A stretch of 64,000 bases of DNA, taken from NCBI GenBank assembly GCA_013398275.1, contig VZSE01014929.1, forward strand, positions 335,328-399,327, read 5' to 3'. This document shows, one piece after another, positions 1-13,430 of the stretch. Every line of letters starts with the position of its first letter. Within the stretch, counting starts at the first letter, position 1. Below the pieces are notes generated by a model. That model was given only the letters and a program-made list of their open reading frames with translations. It was not told the origin of the DNA and did not search any database. A program made the position numbers and the translations under genes. The stretch comes from Promerops cafer (taxonomy: Eukaryota > Chordata > Aves > Passeriformes > Nectariniidae).

Positions 1-3000
1 GTCTTGACTTCTATGCAGCTTTCCTTAACTGTCCTGAAGATGGTTTTAGCTGTCAGCTTCCACCCCTGGATTTTGTTGCCGATTCCGGCTGACCTTCTCT
101 GTGGCCGTTCACTGCGGGCACGCCACTCCTCTCCTCTTGCATGACATATGCAGAGAAGCTAATTCAAAGCGTTCATTGTTTATGGCTGGGTTTTTTAGTT
201 CCTTTAGCTTCAGGGGTTTAAAGCTGGGGAACAGCTAATCAAAGACTAGTGCAGAAAACTGATTTCAGCTGTCTCTTCATAGGTTTCACATTTTTTTTTT
301 TTTTCAGTCATCTTCTCCCCTCTCTAATGCAGTCCCCTTCCCTAGAACTGAGAAGAAAGCAAAAGCAAGTTTAAAATTTCCAGAAAGGCATGCCTATCTA
401 CAGGAAATTAAAGGCTGCTGGGCCATTTTTATGCCCTCCATCCCTTCACTTAAATACTCAGTCCTTGTTGATGGTTGCCTTGTGGACTAACAAACTTTTC
501 TCCAAACTTAAATATGTTTACTGCCTGCTTGTAACCAGGGGGATACATACACCACTTCAGAGAAAACAGCCCTCTTTATGGCCAGGGCTTAAGCCAAAGC
601 CAGCTACATTTCCCTCTCTTTGTCTTCTTGAAATGAGAGATCTGTTTCCTTCAACAATACTGTTTATAACTTCACCAGATGAAAACTGTCCTATCCCATT
701 TCCACTGAGACTCAGCGGTACCTATTCACTGGCTACAGAGTTAAGAAAACATAACTTAGCTCAGCTTTAATGCTTGCATACACACCATGCAAATTTCCTT
801 CAAATGAGCCAGGAAATTCTAAATATCATCTCATTGCAAAAAAAAAAAATTACTGTCTCCAAAGGTCGGTTTGGAAATGTTGTAACCTGTGATGTCCTTT
901 AGTATTGGCTACATTTCCCACAAAATTCTAGATAAGATGACTGCTCAGGCTGGAGTTATATTTTCAACACCAAGTAATGAGACAGTTATATCTTTTCAAG
1001 TGCCATAAACATAGCAAAATGAGTTTTCTAATCATAAGACTACCAATCAAAACAACCACAACTATATGAAACTCTGCTGTGTATTTCAAGTTAATGTACT
1101 TTAAATGTGTTGCTTGAATTGGGAAAACATTTCCTATATAAGCCTGATTTGTGTTTTTATTTATAGTCCAGTACATTTACCTATTTTTTTTTCCAGTGAT
1201 TTCTGTGTTACCAGAAAAATGATTTCTATGTGACTGGAGAAATTACTTCAGATAAAACAGCCCCCAGTCCCTGGAAACTATCTTACTTTATAACTACTTG
1301 GGAGGTCAAGAAATAAATCTTCATTGCTTTACGCTCTGACAGACACCAGTGAGCAGAATGATGAAAGAGAAAATTTAGGATCCTCATATGATAAAGAGGG
1401 ATAGGAGCATTTTTCTGTTGTAAATCCTGTGCTCCTTGTCTCAGGTGAATATGAAGCATTTCAAGTACAATGTAATTCTCTGTATCAGAGTCTGATTCTT
1501 AAGGTCTCTATTGGATTATTTCAGCTTTGTAACCAGATTAGCAGATCACCTGACAAAAAGGTGGGTCCTACAGAAAGAGTAGTCACATTCATCTTTCAAT
1601 TTATGCACATTCCTCCCCAGTTCTTTCAGAAAATTGTTTCAGAGCAGCAGTCTATCTGGGGTGCTACCATTGCTTTTAAAGTGTATGTGACAAATTATTA
1701 ACCAACTTCTCCATATTTATTAGAGATAAATTTTAGATTAAACTTGCTTTACTTTTCTGTTACACACTGGATTTATATTTTAAGATTAGAGACTTGCCTG
1801 GAATAGATTCTTTTTCATCTTACCTCTTTTATGGGATGTATTATTACAATAAGTTCATGGAAGTGTTGTTGGAACTTTTACAGTATTATTGAATTTTTAT
1901 TGCATTCTCATTTTGGTAGAACATGCAACAGTTTCTGCTGTTAAGCAAGCCTGGATCTTGAAACATGGATTTGTAAAGCTAGGCCCCCATTGTATCTGGT
2001 AATTAGCAAATTCATCTGTAACTGAGTCCTGGAGTTATCTGGAAGCTTTCTGGAAGGTGCTTCTAGACATTAAGTTTTTAAATAATTTCCTGCAAATTTT
2101 TTTGTATCGGTTGAAAGGCTTTTCTTTTCCATCATTCACTCCATAGGGAAGTAGTATTCTATGAGACTTTTGCTGGTTTTCCTTTCCCTGATTAGAGAAT
2201 GTGATGTGGCTATCTGCAAGGATGATCCAGAGGTGCACAGATATTTTATCTAACCATCTGACCTTAAAAATGCTTCAGAAATGTAGGTGAAAAGCTGCAG
2301 GCCAGCTCTTTTTGTGGCCTTCACCCCATGAACCACCATGACTTGGACTCTGAGCATCACCTTGGCTCACATTTCAAGGCTGGCTGGAAGCTAATATCTC
2401 ATGCTGAAGATCCTTAAGGACCTTCAAGCAAAAGTTAAAACACATCTGACCATGGTCTGGTATCCCCCCTGCCTCTCCATACCCAGGGAAAAACACATTC
2501 CTTATTTGCCAGGGCTGCTACTTTGTCTCCTTTGTCAACTTGCACTCAATTCACTTTGACATTTTATTATTCTCCTGTGCCAAATTGGCTTTATCCTTGC
2601 AAGAAACTCTGAAAAGAATCTGAGTCCTTTCTGAAGACTGTGCAATTCTTTGTTTGTTAATATAAAGACAACTTTGGAATTAGGTAGAATCAGGAATCAG
2701 TCTCCATAGGGGTCTCTGGCAGATAGCTACATTCCTCTGATTTCAACTGCACTTGTAGAATTTTCTTAATCTGATTTCTAAGTAGATTCTTTACCAAAAT
2801 GCTTACAAAAAGTTGTGTTATTTCTGTGGAATATTACCTGCATCTCAGATATGGAGAGAAAAAAAAAAAGATGCTTACTTTTCCCAAGTTGGTGCTGTAT
2901 GTACAAGCAGCTTTTGCAGAAGCCCTATTTAGTGACAGTTTTGCATGACAAAATGATAGCTAGATTCCTATGACCTTATTTCACCTTACTTGTTCAGTAA

Positions 3001-3650
3001 AAGCAAATACCAGGACCTACTAAAAAATATCCAAACAATCCAACACAACTCTTCCTGAAAGACACCTGTCATATACATGGCTGTTTATAAAGAAACACAA
3101 AAAATGGAAGACATGCTCACTGGAGAATTTAGTTCCTCAAAGCCCTACTTTTTCTTTGTTTTTGTCTTGGCATCGAAAGGAAATCTCCACTTACACTGAA
3201 AGCATATAATGCTTTAATCTACTCAAAGGCGTAAATTAAACAGAATTATTAAATTTACTTTGCTGACACTTAATTGCATATTTTCATTAAACATACTAAA
3301 GCTCTGCTTTATTTTTACAGTAACTTAATAAGAGAAAGTAGGCCTACCAAATTTCAATTAGATTTGCCTGGAAGGGAAGGCAAAGAAGAGAGAAAAAAAA
3401 GTATAGGAAATAATTGAATAAAAGATACTGGCAAATAATTTTGCTTGGTAATAAAAAGGCACAGAGACAAAATGGAATTTCCTGGTATCCCAAGAAAAAC
3501 CTCAAACAAACCACAGCTGAGTGGATGAGAAATTTGCTACTTTTCTATTTCAGCCTATGCTGGGTTATTGCAGTGAATGGATTCCACAGGCTGCGTATTT
3601 GAGAGTTTGTGGTCAGTCCTGCGTGCTTTTCACTGAGAGGCCGGTGTTTA
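1..3650. other. Unique AT-rich non-coding stretch
   Basis: No gene is recognised here. The open frames at 390-770 (plus) and 1429-1701 (plus) have no motif or codon character that I recognise and look like chance ORFs. There is a small CpG cluster at about 75-125 and a pyrimidine-rich run ending in CAG near 290-307, which resembles a splice acceptor but has no convincing exon behind it. The rest is ordinary AT-rich sequence with short A or T runs. Confidence 0.6.
72..125. promoter_or_regulatory. Small CpG cluster
   Basis: Several CpG dinucleotides occur within about 50 bases (GCCGATTCCGG, GGCCGTTC, CTGCGGGCACGCC), in a region where CpG is otherwise scarce. This could be a regulatory element or a short unmethylated patch. 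No TATA box or exon can be tied to it, so the function is unknown. Confidence 0.2.
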
Positions 3651-3653
3651 AAT

Positions 3654-3701
3654 AATAAAAATGCATTGAGAATAGCACTTAAAAAAAAAAAAAAAAAAAA
3701 A
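3654..3701 (+). other. AATAAA followed by poly(A) tract, mRNA-3'-end-like
   Basis: AATAAA lies at 3654-3659 and a pure run of 21 A starts at 3681, about 21 bases downstream. This is the spacing of a polyadenylated mRNA 3' end copied into DNA. The roughly 300 bases upstream show no recognisable coding sequence, although an open frame of 62 codons ends at 3602. It may be the tail of a retrocopy of a non-coding or UTR sequence. It may equally be an expanded A microsatellite next to a chance AATAAA, which is common in AT-rich DNA. Confidence 0.25.
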
Positions 3702-6700
3702 GCTTTACTGAATTCCATAGTAGAAAGCACTATTTTCCTGAATTAATTACAATACCATGTGAAGTGCTGCACGAGACCACAGAATTATGGGTTAAGGCTG
3801 TTCATTTAAAGAATAGCATTTTGTCAGGGTAAAGTCTAATTAAGTGTGTGGAGATGAGAGGGAAGAGTCAATGTTTGCTTTCATTTGTTATCTTTTGATA
3901 CCCCTGTCAGACGACTCAAGATCACAGGCAGTGCCCTAACAGTGGGTCATTTTGCTTCTCCACCCCGTACTGTTATCGCTGCTGTAAGATCTTTTTTTCG
4001 TGGAGACAAATATCTTTGCACATGTAAAGACATTAGCAAGCTGCGGGGAATTCCGGCATCAGTAACAGCAGAGCTCTGAGAAACGTTCACGACTTAACCA
4101 GCTGAGGGAGCACAAGGCATCGGTTCTTCAGTAATGGCACTTCTAGAAGAAACAATGTGGTAACTATTATGTCTGCTTCACTTAAATTTCCAGTGAAACA
4201 TCTGAGGGTCCTTCTTCTCTTGTGGAGTAGTTTGGGTCAGAATTAATTTTTTGGAGGGGGTCAGAAGTGATTTTTAAAGGACATGGCCGATCTGCTCCTT
4301 TCTTTAACATACTGGTCTAGAATATATTTAAATATATTTAATTGAAACCAAGTAGGCAGTTTGATTTTAAAAGTCTGAGGTGAAATCCTGGACCACCTGA
4401 AGCTAATGGCAAAGTATAATTTATGGGATTAGAGCCAAGTGTTGATCCTTGCTCTAAACAGGGTTGTATTAGCATGCAAATGTAGTAATAGTTACATTAT
4501 ACCAGATCTACAGTCTGCTCAGCCCATGATCCTGCCTGTGGCAGCCAAGCAATAACAAACCTGCAAAAGCAGGACAAGCAACCTGGGGCCCAGAGAATTC
4601 TTGAGTTTTTTGGAGTATTTAATACAGGTTTGACAAAATAATTAGGCGACTAAGCAGACAGAAGAGAGTTGGTCTATCAGTGTACACTAGCCGAGCTTTG
4701 CTGTTCTGTAGGACAGAAGCAAGCCAAGGTGTTGAATTCAGCTCTAAACTGCTGGGCATCCATGCACGGGTGTGCTGGGCTGCAGCCAAGGCAGTGTGGG
4801 GCTCCTCTGCAGAAAAGCCTTTTGAACTTGCTCTGCAGCCCATGATTATGCAGATAGGCAGTGTGGGGAGAGCAGAGGCGGCAAGAGTAACAGCAAACAC
4901 ATGTGAAACTCTGGTCCCAGGATATTGTTTTCATTATAGTTTTGTTCTCTGCAGTTACTCGGACTCTGAAGTGTCAGATTCCAGTTTGATTTCTTCATTA
5001 GGAAAGCCACTACTTCAGTAGTAATGAACAACAGAAAGCACAAAAACACTCTGACAATGGTTGGTTTTGTTTAAAAATGTTAGCATGGGTTAGACAGTGT
5101 CTAACACTAATGCCTGGGACAGGTTCCTTTCATTATACTTTGCATTTCTGGAAAATAACTCAGCCTGTTTTCACAGAAATTGGTTAATCCATACAGCATA
5201 GGTCAGAAAAGACATATAAACTAGTAATGCTGCTTATTTTTGAAAGGCAGTAAAACAGACTCTACTCTTTGTAAAGGACTCAGAGTATGCTGCCATTCTG
5301 ATTACTTACCAATGTAACTTGTATACACATTACAGTAAAATTGGTTTCCCATTTCCTGAAAGAGAAACCTGGTCTCATGTTCCTGTAAAGCACTGTCCAC
5401 CTCCAGAACAAAATATGACACCTTCAGATTTTTTGCTCATAGGAAATATTATAGGTTACTTGGATTTTTATGGTATTGAACCTATGCCTTTCTTCAGATT
5501 TATGAGAGTAAATAAGCCCCAGTTAACTGGGTTTTGCCTTTCCCGTGAGGAAATTATTCTAAACTATTTTTTTTTTTCTTGTTTGTTTGTGCTTCAGGAA
5601 ATCTTTTCTCTTCCTGCCTTGGGCAAATGGAGTTATGGTAATGAAAATATGCACATAGTAAAAAAATGGGAAAGTCTTTGTCCTCGAAGAAATGATAAGG
5701 AATGCTTTAGGGGTAGATTAAATCCATTTTAACTACTTAAACTTTATTCCACGGTCTCTGCTTGTGACAACTAAACTCCTTTTGATAAGAAAAATGCTTT
5801 CTTTTGGCCTTGTATAATTAATCTTGGAAATGAGATAGGTGGATTTGGAGGTGCTGGTGAAATGCGAGGATTAAATTTTGAAATTTGACCAGCAATGTTG
5901 GGAAGACAAAGAGATGGCTGAACAAGCAGGGACATTTGCAGCTGCCAGCACAGGTAGGTAGGCTGCATTTTCCTGCCAGAGTGAGACTCTTCACCACTGC
6001 CCTCACTTTTCTGACATCAAGAATGAAGCAGTTTGGTATCAGATCTTTTCTTGCAAGGAAAGTCAAAGGTATATTTTGCTGGTCCTCTAAGGGTTTTCTA
6101 ACTTGTTGATGAGATTAGCAAGATTTAGGACCTGTATGCTGGCATGAGCAGAGATAGAGGCAAGCAAAGGTAATGTTTATGTACCACATACTTTTTGAAG
6201 CATTTCTCTTTATCCAGCTTCACCAGGATTACTGTATTCCTGCCAGATTCAGTTTGTGCCAGCTGCTTCTCATTCAGCATTTGATTTCCTGAAGACACCA
6301 TGGCAAAGTTACTGTATGAAATAGGAAATTTAGAACAGAGACAAGTAAGTTTTGCTTTATCATTTGGTGGGTCATTGATTTTGGTTATAACTGACCTTAA
6401 CAGCAAATCTTTCCTACCAGAGAGCCCAGAGGATACATTAGGTGGAAAACAGTGAACCTCTACCATTTGCAGCTCATACAAGACCCTGAAATCACATGCA
6501 TGGAAGTTGTGCACCCTATTCTCACAGGACTCTGGTCCAGGGACTGTTGGCCCACTGGGCCTGGCTGTTAAGCAAAGAGAGGCAATCAATCATTCTCCTA
6601 AATAATGGCAACATAGGCCACCACATTGAAAGGTAAACCGGCCAGGCCAGTCTAGAAGGTTTTGCTGGCATAGTTATGCCATGAATCACCACCCACATAC

Positions 6701-8343
6701 ATAAGAAAATTCTCATGGGCTTAAGCCTGTATAATGATGCCAGGAAGAACCATCTAACCCAGTCCTGTCTCTTCCCCAGGATCATGCACCTCCTGACTGG
6801 GTGAGTATGGGAAATGAGCACAAGTGCTCTCCTGGGAGGTGGGCATCAGCTGGGGAGAAGGAGGAGATTACAGGTTTAAGTTCCTCAGGGAGCTGCAGTG
6901 GACAGTATGTCGTTCCCAAAACACAGTGACCTCCATGCCAGCCCAAAGTCCCAAGTGAGGTGCCACATCTGTGGGGTCCTGCTGGTGGCTGAATCCCTCT
7001 TCTCTTCCATCCATGGCTGCTTGCACAGTAGCACGGTGCTGCTGTGGCTGATGACCTGTCCCAGTGCAGCACGGACAGGTCAGCACCATCAGAGCTTCCT
7101 CAAGGATCTTTAACAAGGTAAATAGAACCATATCCTGAACCTCACCTGAGGAGAGGAATAAGTTGCCAGATTCATACATTTGCAAGTCACAGATTTCCAA
7201 GCCATTTCTCCTCATCCTCTCAGTTCATGGAAAAGAGTCTTCTTTCTTCCTCCCCTCTTTTAGGGCATAGAGATGTGGTAGAAAGAAACTTTTCTGTATA
7301 ATTATTCTGATCTGCTTTACTCTGTTCTCAAGCCAATGCCAGAGCTGGCTCAAAGGAAATGGTGGAGGAGGAGAGCAAGGGCTGTTTGTGAGCAGTTTGC
7401 ACAGAGTGGCTCAGTTGTATCATAAAGCTACACCTTGGGCTCATTGGGATGAATAGGCCAGTTCATTGGTCTGAATGCTGCTGTTCCAGGTGCTCTGCAC
7501 CTGTTGTTCTCCTCAGACATTGGCCTTTTTCTTTGCTGCCATAACCATTTTAGACACTGCTTAAATAGACCTAATGTTGTGCATGGTGAATTAGGAGCGT
7601 GAAAACAAAGGTGGTATGTCATGCTTCTGTGTTCCTCGATAATGACTAAAATCATTCTGAAAAAAATACTTTTAAAGGATCAGATTTCTATGTGGACTGC
7701 TCAATTTCCATTGTACATAATGAGATATTTTTATTCAAATACTCCAGATAATTAGACAGTTTTGCCCATAGAACCTGGAATCCTTTTGGTTATGGCATTA
7801 AGTATAATTTTTGCTCATTAGGAATAGATTAGGCAAATGCTGCAAGAAAATAGAAACAAAAAAGACTGGAAATCTATAGTTACCTTATGAAAGCTGAATT
7901 TAAAAATACTGCAAGGCAGTTTAACAGAGAAATCCTTCAACCCTAATGCAGATCATGTGATGTCATTTTAAAAAATCTCATTGACTCAATCACCCTAGTG
8001 GTCCCTCCAGTCTTAGGATGGGAAATCGGCACCTACTGTCTGGTGCTAAATTCACACCTATAATCCTACCTCCCAGATTATGATCAACTTCAAAGAAATT
8101 GCTTATGAATATCGGTGGCATGAACTTTACCTTTTCTTTATATCTCTATTCTCTTTGCAACTAAGTAGACTAATTTATCCTACTTTGAAAAAAGCCATTT
8201 TGCAAATTATTTTCTGACAGATTTATACCTCTAGTAGCTATCAAAAAACATCAGACATCAACAAATTGATTCTCTGTTTTGTTGACTTACATAAAATGTG
8301 TTCTAACACATTCAGATCTTTGTTAGTTACCAAAAGCAAATGA
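3702..8343. other. Unique non-coding stretch
   Basis: No gene is recognised. Overlapping minus-strand open frames at 6125-6589, 6522-6821, 6782-7072 and 6868-7215 form the densest ORF cluster in this part. The sequence there is a little more GC-rich, but their translations match no family I know and they overlap in different frames. A segment at about 3885-4135 carries more CpG and E-box-like CAGCTG motifs than its surroundings and could be regulatory. Confidence 0.5.
3885..4135. promoter_or_regulatory. Possible conserved regulatory segment
   Basis: This segment has CpGs that are rare in the surroundings (GACGACTC, CCCCGTAC, TATCGC, TTCGTGG, GCTGCGGGG, TTCCGGC, AACGTTCACGAC), a CAGCTG E-box near 4100 and AGATAA/TTATCT-type GATA motifs close by. 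Retained CpG in AT-rich DNA can mark a constrained enhancer. There is no direct functional evidence, and a 64-codon plus-strand frame (3885-4079) across it shows no family resemblance. Confidence 0.15.
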
Positions 8344-8379
8344 AGAGAATCTTTTAGAAGTAAAGTACCCCTTCTCCAG

Positions 8380-8553
8380 GAACCTGTACTGGATTTTACA
8401 TGTCTGTCTGAAAGATGTAGGTTGCAGAGTCTCAGCGACAGACTCGCAAGACAAGAGGTGGAGAGGCACATCCAGCAGCTGGCTGAGCAAGCCTTTGAAA
8501 ATATAAAGAAGAAACTGAGAGATGCCACTGAAGTGCATGCTGAAGGACCTTGA
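8380..8553 (+). CDS. Candidate terminal exon or relic encoding a coiled-coil-like peptide
   Basis: A pyrimidine-rich stretch ending CTTCTCCAG (AG at 8378-8379) precedes 57 codons in one frame, ending at TGA 8551-8553. The frame is open upstream to a TGA at 8341-8343. The translation is rich in E, Q, R, K and L and includes RLARQEVERHIQQLAEQAF followed by a lysine-rich segment. It looks helical and coiled-coil-like and is unlike the low-complexity chance ORFs elsewhere. There is no ATG, so it would have to be a 3' terminal exon or a fragment. I cannot name the protein. No upstream exon is identified, so it may be a pseudo-exon or a chance frame. Confidence 0.3.
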   Translation, partial: EPVLDFTCLSERCRLQSLSDRLARQEVERHIQQLAEQAFENIKKKLRDATEVHAEGP

Positions 8554-11500
8554 GTTGGCCTTCTGCAATTAAAGCCATCTGAGAGGCTGTGGGTCAGAAA
8601 GGGGCGTGAGGGAGGTCAGGAGCCGTCTGGAAAAGGTGTCCCTTGCAGTGGCGCCGAGGGCGGAGAGGCAACCAAAGGGAAAGGAAGAGCTGGCCTCAGT
8701 GTTTGCTTTGGCCTAATTTCAAACAGAGCCACTTCAGAATCTGTTTATGCAATCCTGTCTTTCAAGAGCTGTTTTAATTTCTTTAACTAAGGCTCTGTGA
8801 GCCCCAAAGGTTTGACTTATCCCATGGAAATCAGAAGATAGGCAGTCTAGGGAGAGCTGATGTGGGCTTGACCACATGCTTTATGAGTTTCACATTCAGA
8901 AGCAGTGGCTCTGTTTTAAAGCACTGCTGAGCAGAGATCTCAATGCTGAAGCATTGAGCTCTCTGATGGATACCAGGTCGTAGCTGTTAGAGCTTATGGC
9001 AAAGACATTGTCTAAGCACAAAGTAATAAACTGCAAATAAGTTAGAGCAAGCTCTGCTATCATAATCCTATCATTTGTATGCCTAATGTGTAACTTTGCT
9101 TTTCAATAAGTATTTTCACATCATATTTATAACTGTTGCTCATCTCTTGTATCTGGGTCACTACACATTTAATACACAGAAATCTGTCCCTCATTAACAT
9201 TAGCAAAAGACAGCCATAAATGAAGACAAATGAGATGTTAAAAAAAAAAGAAGGCTGCATTATTTTAGCCTTCCAAGAGGTCTGGCAGTACACTACTCAT
9301 TTTGGAAAGGAACAATTAGCCAGTTTGATAAGGCCGGAGCATGGAACATATCCACCACAGTGAAACGTTTTGATTGGCATGAGTGCTGAAAGCTGGACAC
9401 CTGCCTCCAAGTCCTTGGAAACTTCATGCTTGATTTGGGCCAAAACATGAAGGCTGTGCTCAGAGTAAGACTTCAGAAAACTAGGCACTTGCTATCAGAA
9501 TTCCTTTGTCCTGGCCCAGCAGCACAGTGCCAGCCCCTCAGCAGCCAAGGCAGGCCATCGTCCCACTACAGAGCCAGCCCTGGAGCAGCCTGTCTGTAGC
9601 ACTGGGACAGCTGTGTCAGGGACAATGGGACATTGATCTATCTCTGTCACTCAGTTGGGAGGGGAAGAAAATAGCCTGGTAAAATTGCATATGACCTAGC
9701 AGCTTCTGACAGCATCTATTGTTTGGTTTTGGGGAAATCCCTTGCATAAAGCACACATTTTGCTGATATGGCTGCATATATGCAAATAATAAACTGCTGT
9801 AATGTTCCCATTTCTCAAAACTTGTAAAATCTCTCAGTTAGGCAAGGCAGAGATTCACCTGGCACAAATTCCCTCTTAGGCCCAGTGCTGGCTGTTTCTA
9901 ATTACCTCATTGCCTTTAAATGCCTGCATTGAGGCCACAGGGCCCCAGGTGCTCGTGTCCCCCTGGAAAGCAGGAAAAGGTGTGTGCTTCATCTCATAGG
10001 AATGCTACAAAGACAAATTCCGTAAAGACAATTCAGCGTTCAGACACTGTAGGAAGCAAGGTCAGGTAAACACCTGTATGTCTAAGTCCACATACAGGCA
10101 GCTTGTCATTTCTTCAAAAATTGTATCTGCCATTGTTCACCTCCAGTGGGGAGATATTTGTATGGCTGAAAACAAAGTTTTGCTCCTGTTTTGGGGGCTA
10201 AATTTTGGGATATCCAGCTCTAAAAGTGTGACAGGAGACATTCTCCAAATGCCTACAGTTTGGTTTGTTTGTATCTTTACTTACAGAAGCCAATTCCAAA
10301 CTAACCAAATAAAGGATTTTACCTTTCCTGACGACCTTTCTTCTCTGTGTTTCAGACTCGTGCCCTTGGAACTGCTTCCCCCAGGATGGGCTGCCCGGGC
10401 ACACTGCTGGTTCCTGCTCAGCCCACTGCTGGTCAGTACCTCCAGATCCCTTCTGCAGGGCTGCTCTTTCTTTCTCCTAATGTCGCAGTACACATGGAAA
10501 ATGAATGTTTTGAATAAATAGAAAAAAACCCAAATGTTTAAAGGTGGCTTTCATAATCTCGCAATAAAAAAAAAAAGACTACAAAGCTGATTTACACTAC
10601 CTGATCCATTAATCTTTGTCTCAGTAGAAATGAAATAATGTGTGAATCCTTAATGGAAGCTTTTTTGTCTCTGATGTAGTATATTCAAGAGATTTTTTCA
10701 CATATTACGCTGGTGTGAGTAATAAAAGCTATCACAGTATGCTAGAAAAGGGATATTTGTTCAGAAGTTCTGTGTGACTGTGAAGGTATCATTAATCTAT
10801 TTTTTTCTGAGCCTACTGCTTCAGGCTGTCATCTTAAAGGACTAACCTGTGACAGAAATGTCACAGAGCAATACAAGATGTTCCAGACCAGTTCTAAACC
10901 CAATTCGATGCTTTTTCATGTGACCACAAGCTTTGTTGTTTAGAAATGGAAGGCCTGGGGGAAACGGGGAGCCAAGGTGAAAAACTGAGCAATTTTAGAA
11001 GAGGTTTAATGTACCTGATAAGGCCTCTGCTAAAACAGTCAGATAAATCATGCTACCACTCACCTTAAATTTCTGCTAATCACCAAGACTAAATCTAAAC
11101 AAGGTAAAAGACTGCACAGCAATTTATGCCAGGCCATTTTATAAGACAAGTTCAAACTTGGGGACTGCTTCTTTTTTATGGTAGAAGCTGGACACAAATG
11201 ATAATTCAACACTGCTGTAGAGGAAAATAAATTGCATTACTATGGCTTTGAATGAGAAGTTTTGTGATAACTAGCTAACAGTCAACAAAGTTGAAATTTT
11301 CTTATAGTACAATTATAAAATAATAGTTGAAACTATATTTCAACCTGTTCTTGAGGCTATAAATTAGCTGAAAAAGCCACATTTTTTCTCTATTTATTTG
11401 CATTGTGCCTGAAAGAATGGAATTTGTCTTCTAATGAGTATTTTTTACTGCAATGATAACACAGGTAAGTATAGTCCACTTCAGCTCTGCAGGGACTTTT

Positions 11501-12841
11501 TACTCATAAGCATAAGTCTTCCCTTAGCCCTATTTTTAAGGCTGGAAACAAAGAAGAAATCCCTTTGAAAAACATTAGTTTCAAGTCTTTTGAACTAAAA
11601 CCCAAACTGGAAAGCTTCTCTAAGAACACCTTGAACTGGGCACAAATTCAAGTATTGTTGAATGCAGGCTTAAAAATGTCATGAATTCACAGACATCTAA
11701 ATATTTAGAATTGAATAGTACCCAGAAACAAAACCATACAGAACCTAGTGTTAAGGAAGTGGGGGAGTGGAGGTGCAGGAGGAGAATGGGGAAGAAAGGG
11801 AAACTCCATTATTCATGGGAGAGCAGAATAATTCAGATCAGACTGAATTTCTCTGAGGTTAAGTGCAGACCTTAGTCCACTATAGAAAATGAAAGAAAAG
11901 AGCGTTTGATCACTGTGAGTAAATATAAGTAATTACAAATCTTAACAGACCTGTCCTACACTGTATAAATAGTCCTAAGTTAGCTTCCACAGAGAATAGA
12001 TAACCTTTGACTCCTCCCTATACTAGCGTCAGGCTGCAAATATGAAACTGCTTAAATTAAAAAGTAATTCAATTCCATCCAGGTGTGAGGGAACACTTTG
12101 TGCCATGTTATTGAACTAGTAATATGAAAGTGTTCTCTCAGTGTGGATTTGATATAAAAAATGTAAACAGTCATTTAATACCAATACTTGGAAGGAGATT
12201 GAAAATTAAACTTATCAGAATGTGACCTAGAAAACAAATTCATGTAGAAGAAAACTTTTTATTATAGGGGTTATATTTTAAATACACCCATCCATCTCGG
12301 TTTACAGTGATTGTTTCTCCAGATATTATCAGGTTGGCTATATAATAATACAAACCATCTTCCTTCCCTCTCTCAGAATATTAAAGAATATATTGACTTC
12401 CATAATGTCTTTTATTGCCAGGCAAGCTCTCAGTATGATTCAAACAAATGACCTTGCTATGCCACCTGGTTGGTGTACAAGCAAAAAACCATGTTTTAAT
12501 GTAAATAAATGTCTTATTCTCAGCACTAGGAAATAACCTACATGCATCTAGTGTAAAATCTGGTTTATCCTTGCCATGTGGTCATGCATTTCACTGTATG
12601 TTGATCCAAGAGGAGGAGGAGTTGCACTGTTTTCAAAGAGGCTACTCAAGCACATAATATTTGACTTCCTCATTTATGTATAAGCTTAGACTATCAGACA
12701 CTGATAGTAAGGACATTTTGATACATTAATGATTTTATTGATAGGTTTTTTTTATCCAAACCCAATCACTTTTTTTACTAGAGCTTAGTCCCTGTCTGGA
12801 GAGGAATTCCTTTCCACGCACATCGGAAACAGCTTTATTGC

Positions 12842-13430
12842 ATGGTCATGGACTTACCTCTCCTCCGCTTCAGTTTCTGTGAAGGCATTTCCCCTTACAG
12901 TAGGGGTTATTTGAGGATTGCAGTGCACTCTCTCAGAATTGCTATGACCAGCATAAATGATAAGGATTATGGTCTGATCTCGGTGCCTGAAGTCAGACCA
13001 TTGAAAACTGCTGCTCGTGTTTTTTTTGGCATTTGAATATGAAATTAAAGGCTGAAACGAGGTATCTGATTACATGCCCCATAACTGGTATAATCCCTTC
13101 TAGAGACAGGATCATTCTGAATTTTCACAATAATGAGCCAAAATTTTTTTATAAGCGTATGTCATAACTGCATATTTGGGCCCCCATATAAATCTGCTTT
13201 TTTAGAGACTTCTTAGCTCGAAAGTGATATTTCAGGTATCATTTGTTGATTACTGGTTTATTTAGGTCTGTCAGAAGATGTTTACACTCTCTATGGAATT
13301 AACGAAAAGGGGAAAACCAATTCTTAAAAGACTCTTAGTTGTAAGTGTTGCCTCTGAAAGGAGCTTAGATATATCACGTGCTGATAGCAGGTTATTATAT
13401 AAATGACTGATTGAAGATACAAACTCACCT
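12842..13430. promoter_or_regulatory. Possible conserved non-coding segment
   Basis: This stretch has no repeat-like features and mixed, non-monotonous composition. It contains several CpGs and motif-like words such as CACGTG (about 13375-13380, an E-box) and TTTGGCATTTGAATATGAAATTA. The 64-codon frame at 12842-13036 is not recognisable. I flag it only because the texture resembles avian conserved non-coding elements; alignment would be needed to support this. Confidence 0.12.

Noticed and set aside
6125..7215. Cluster of overlapping minus-strand open frames, up to 154 codons
   Set aside because: The frames overlap in different phases, do not read as one broken gene, and match no retroviral, CR1 or host family I know. 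They are kept only as part of the unique stretch.
10078..10521. 147-codon plus-strand open frame
   Set aside because: There is no signal peptide, motif or plausible domain order. Its composition is that of translated non-coding DNA.
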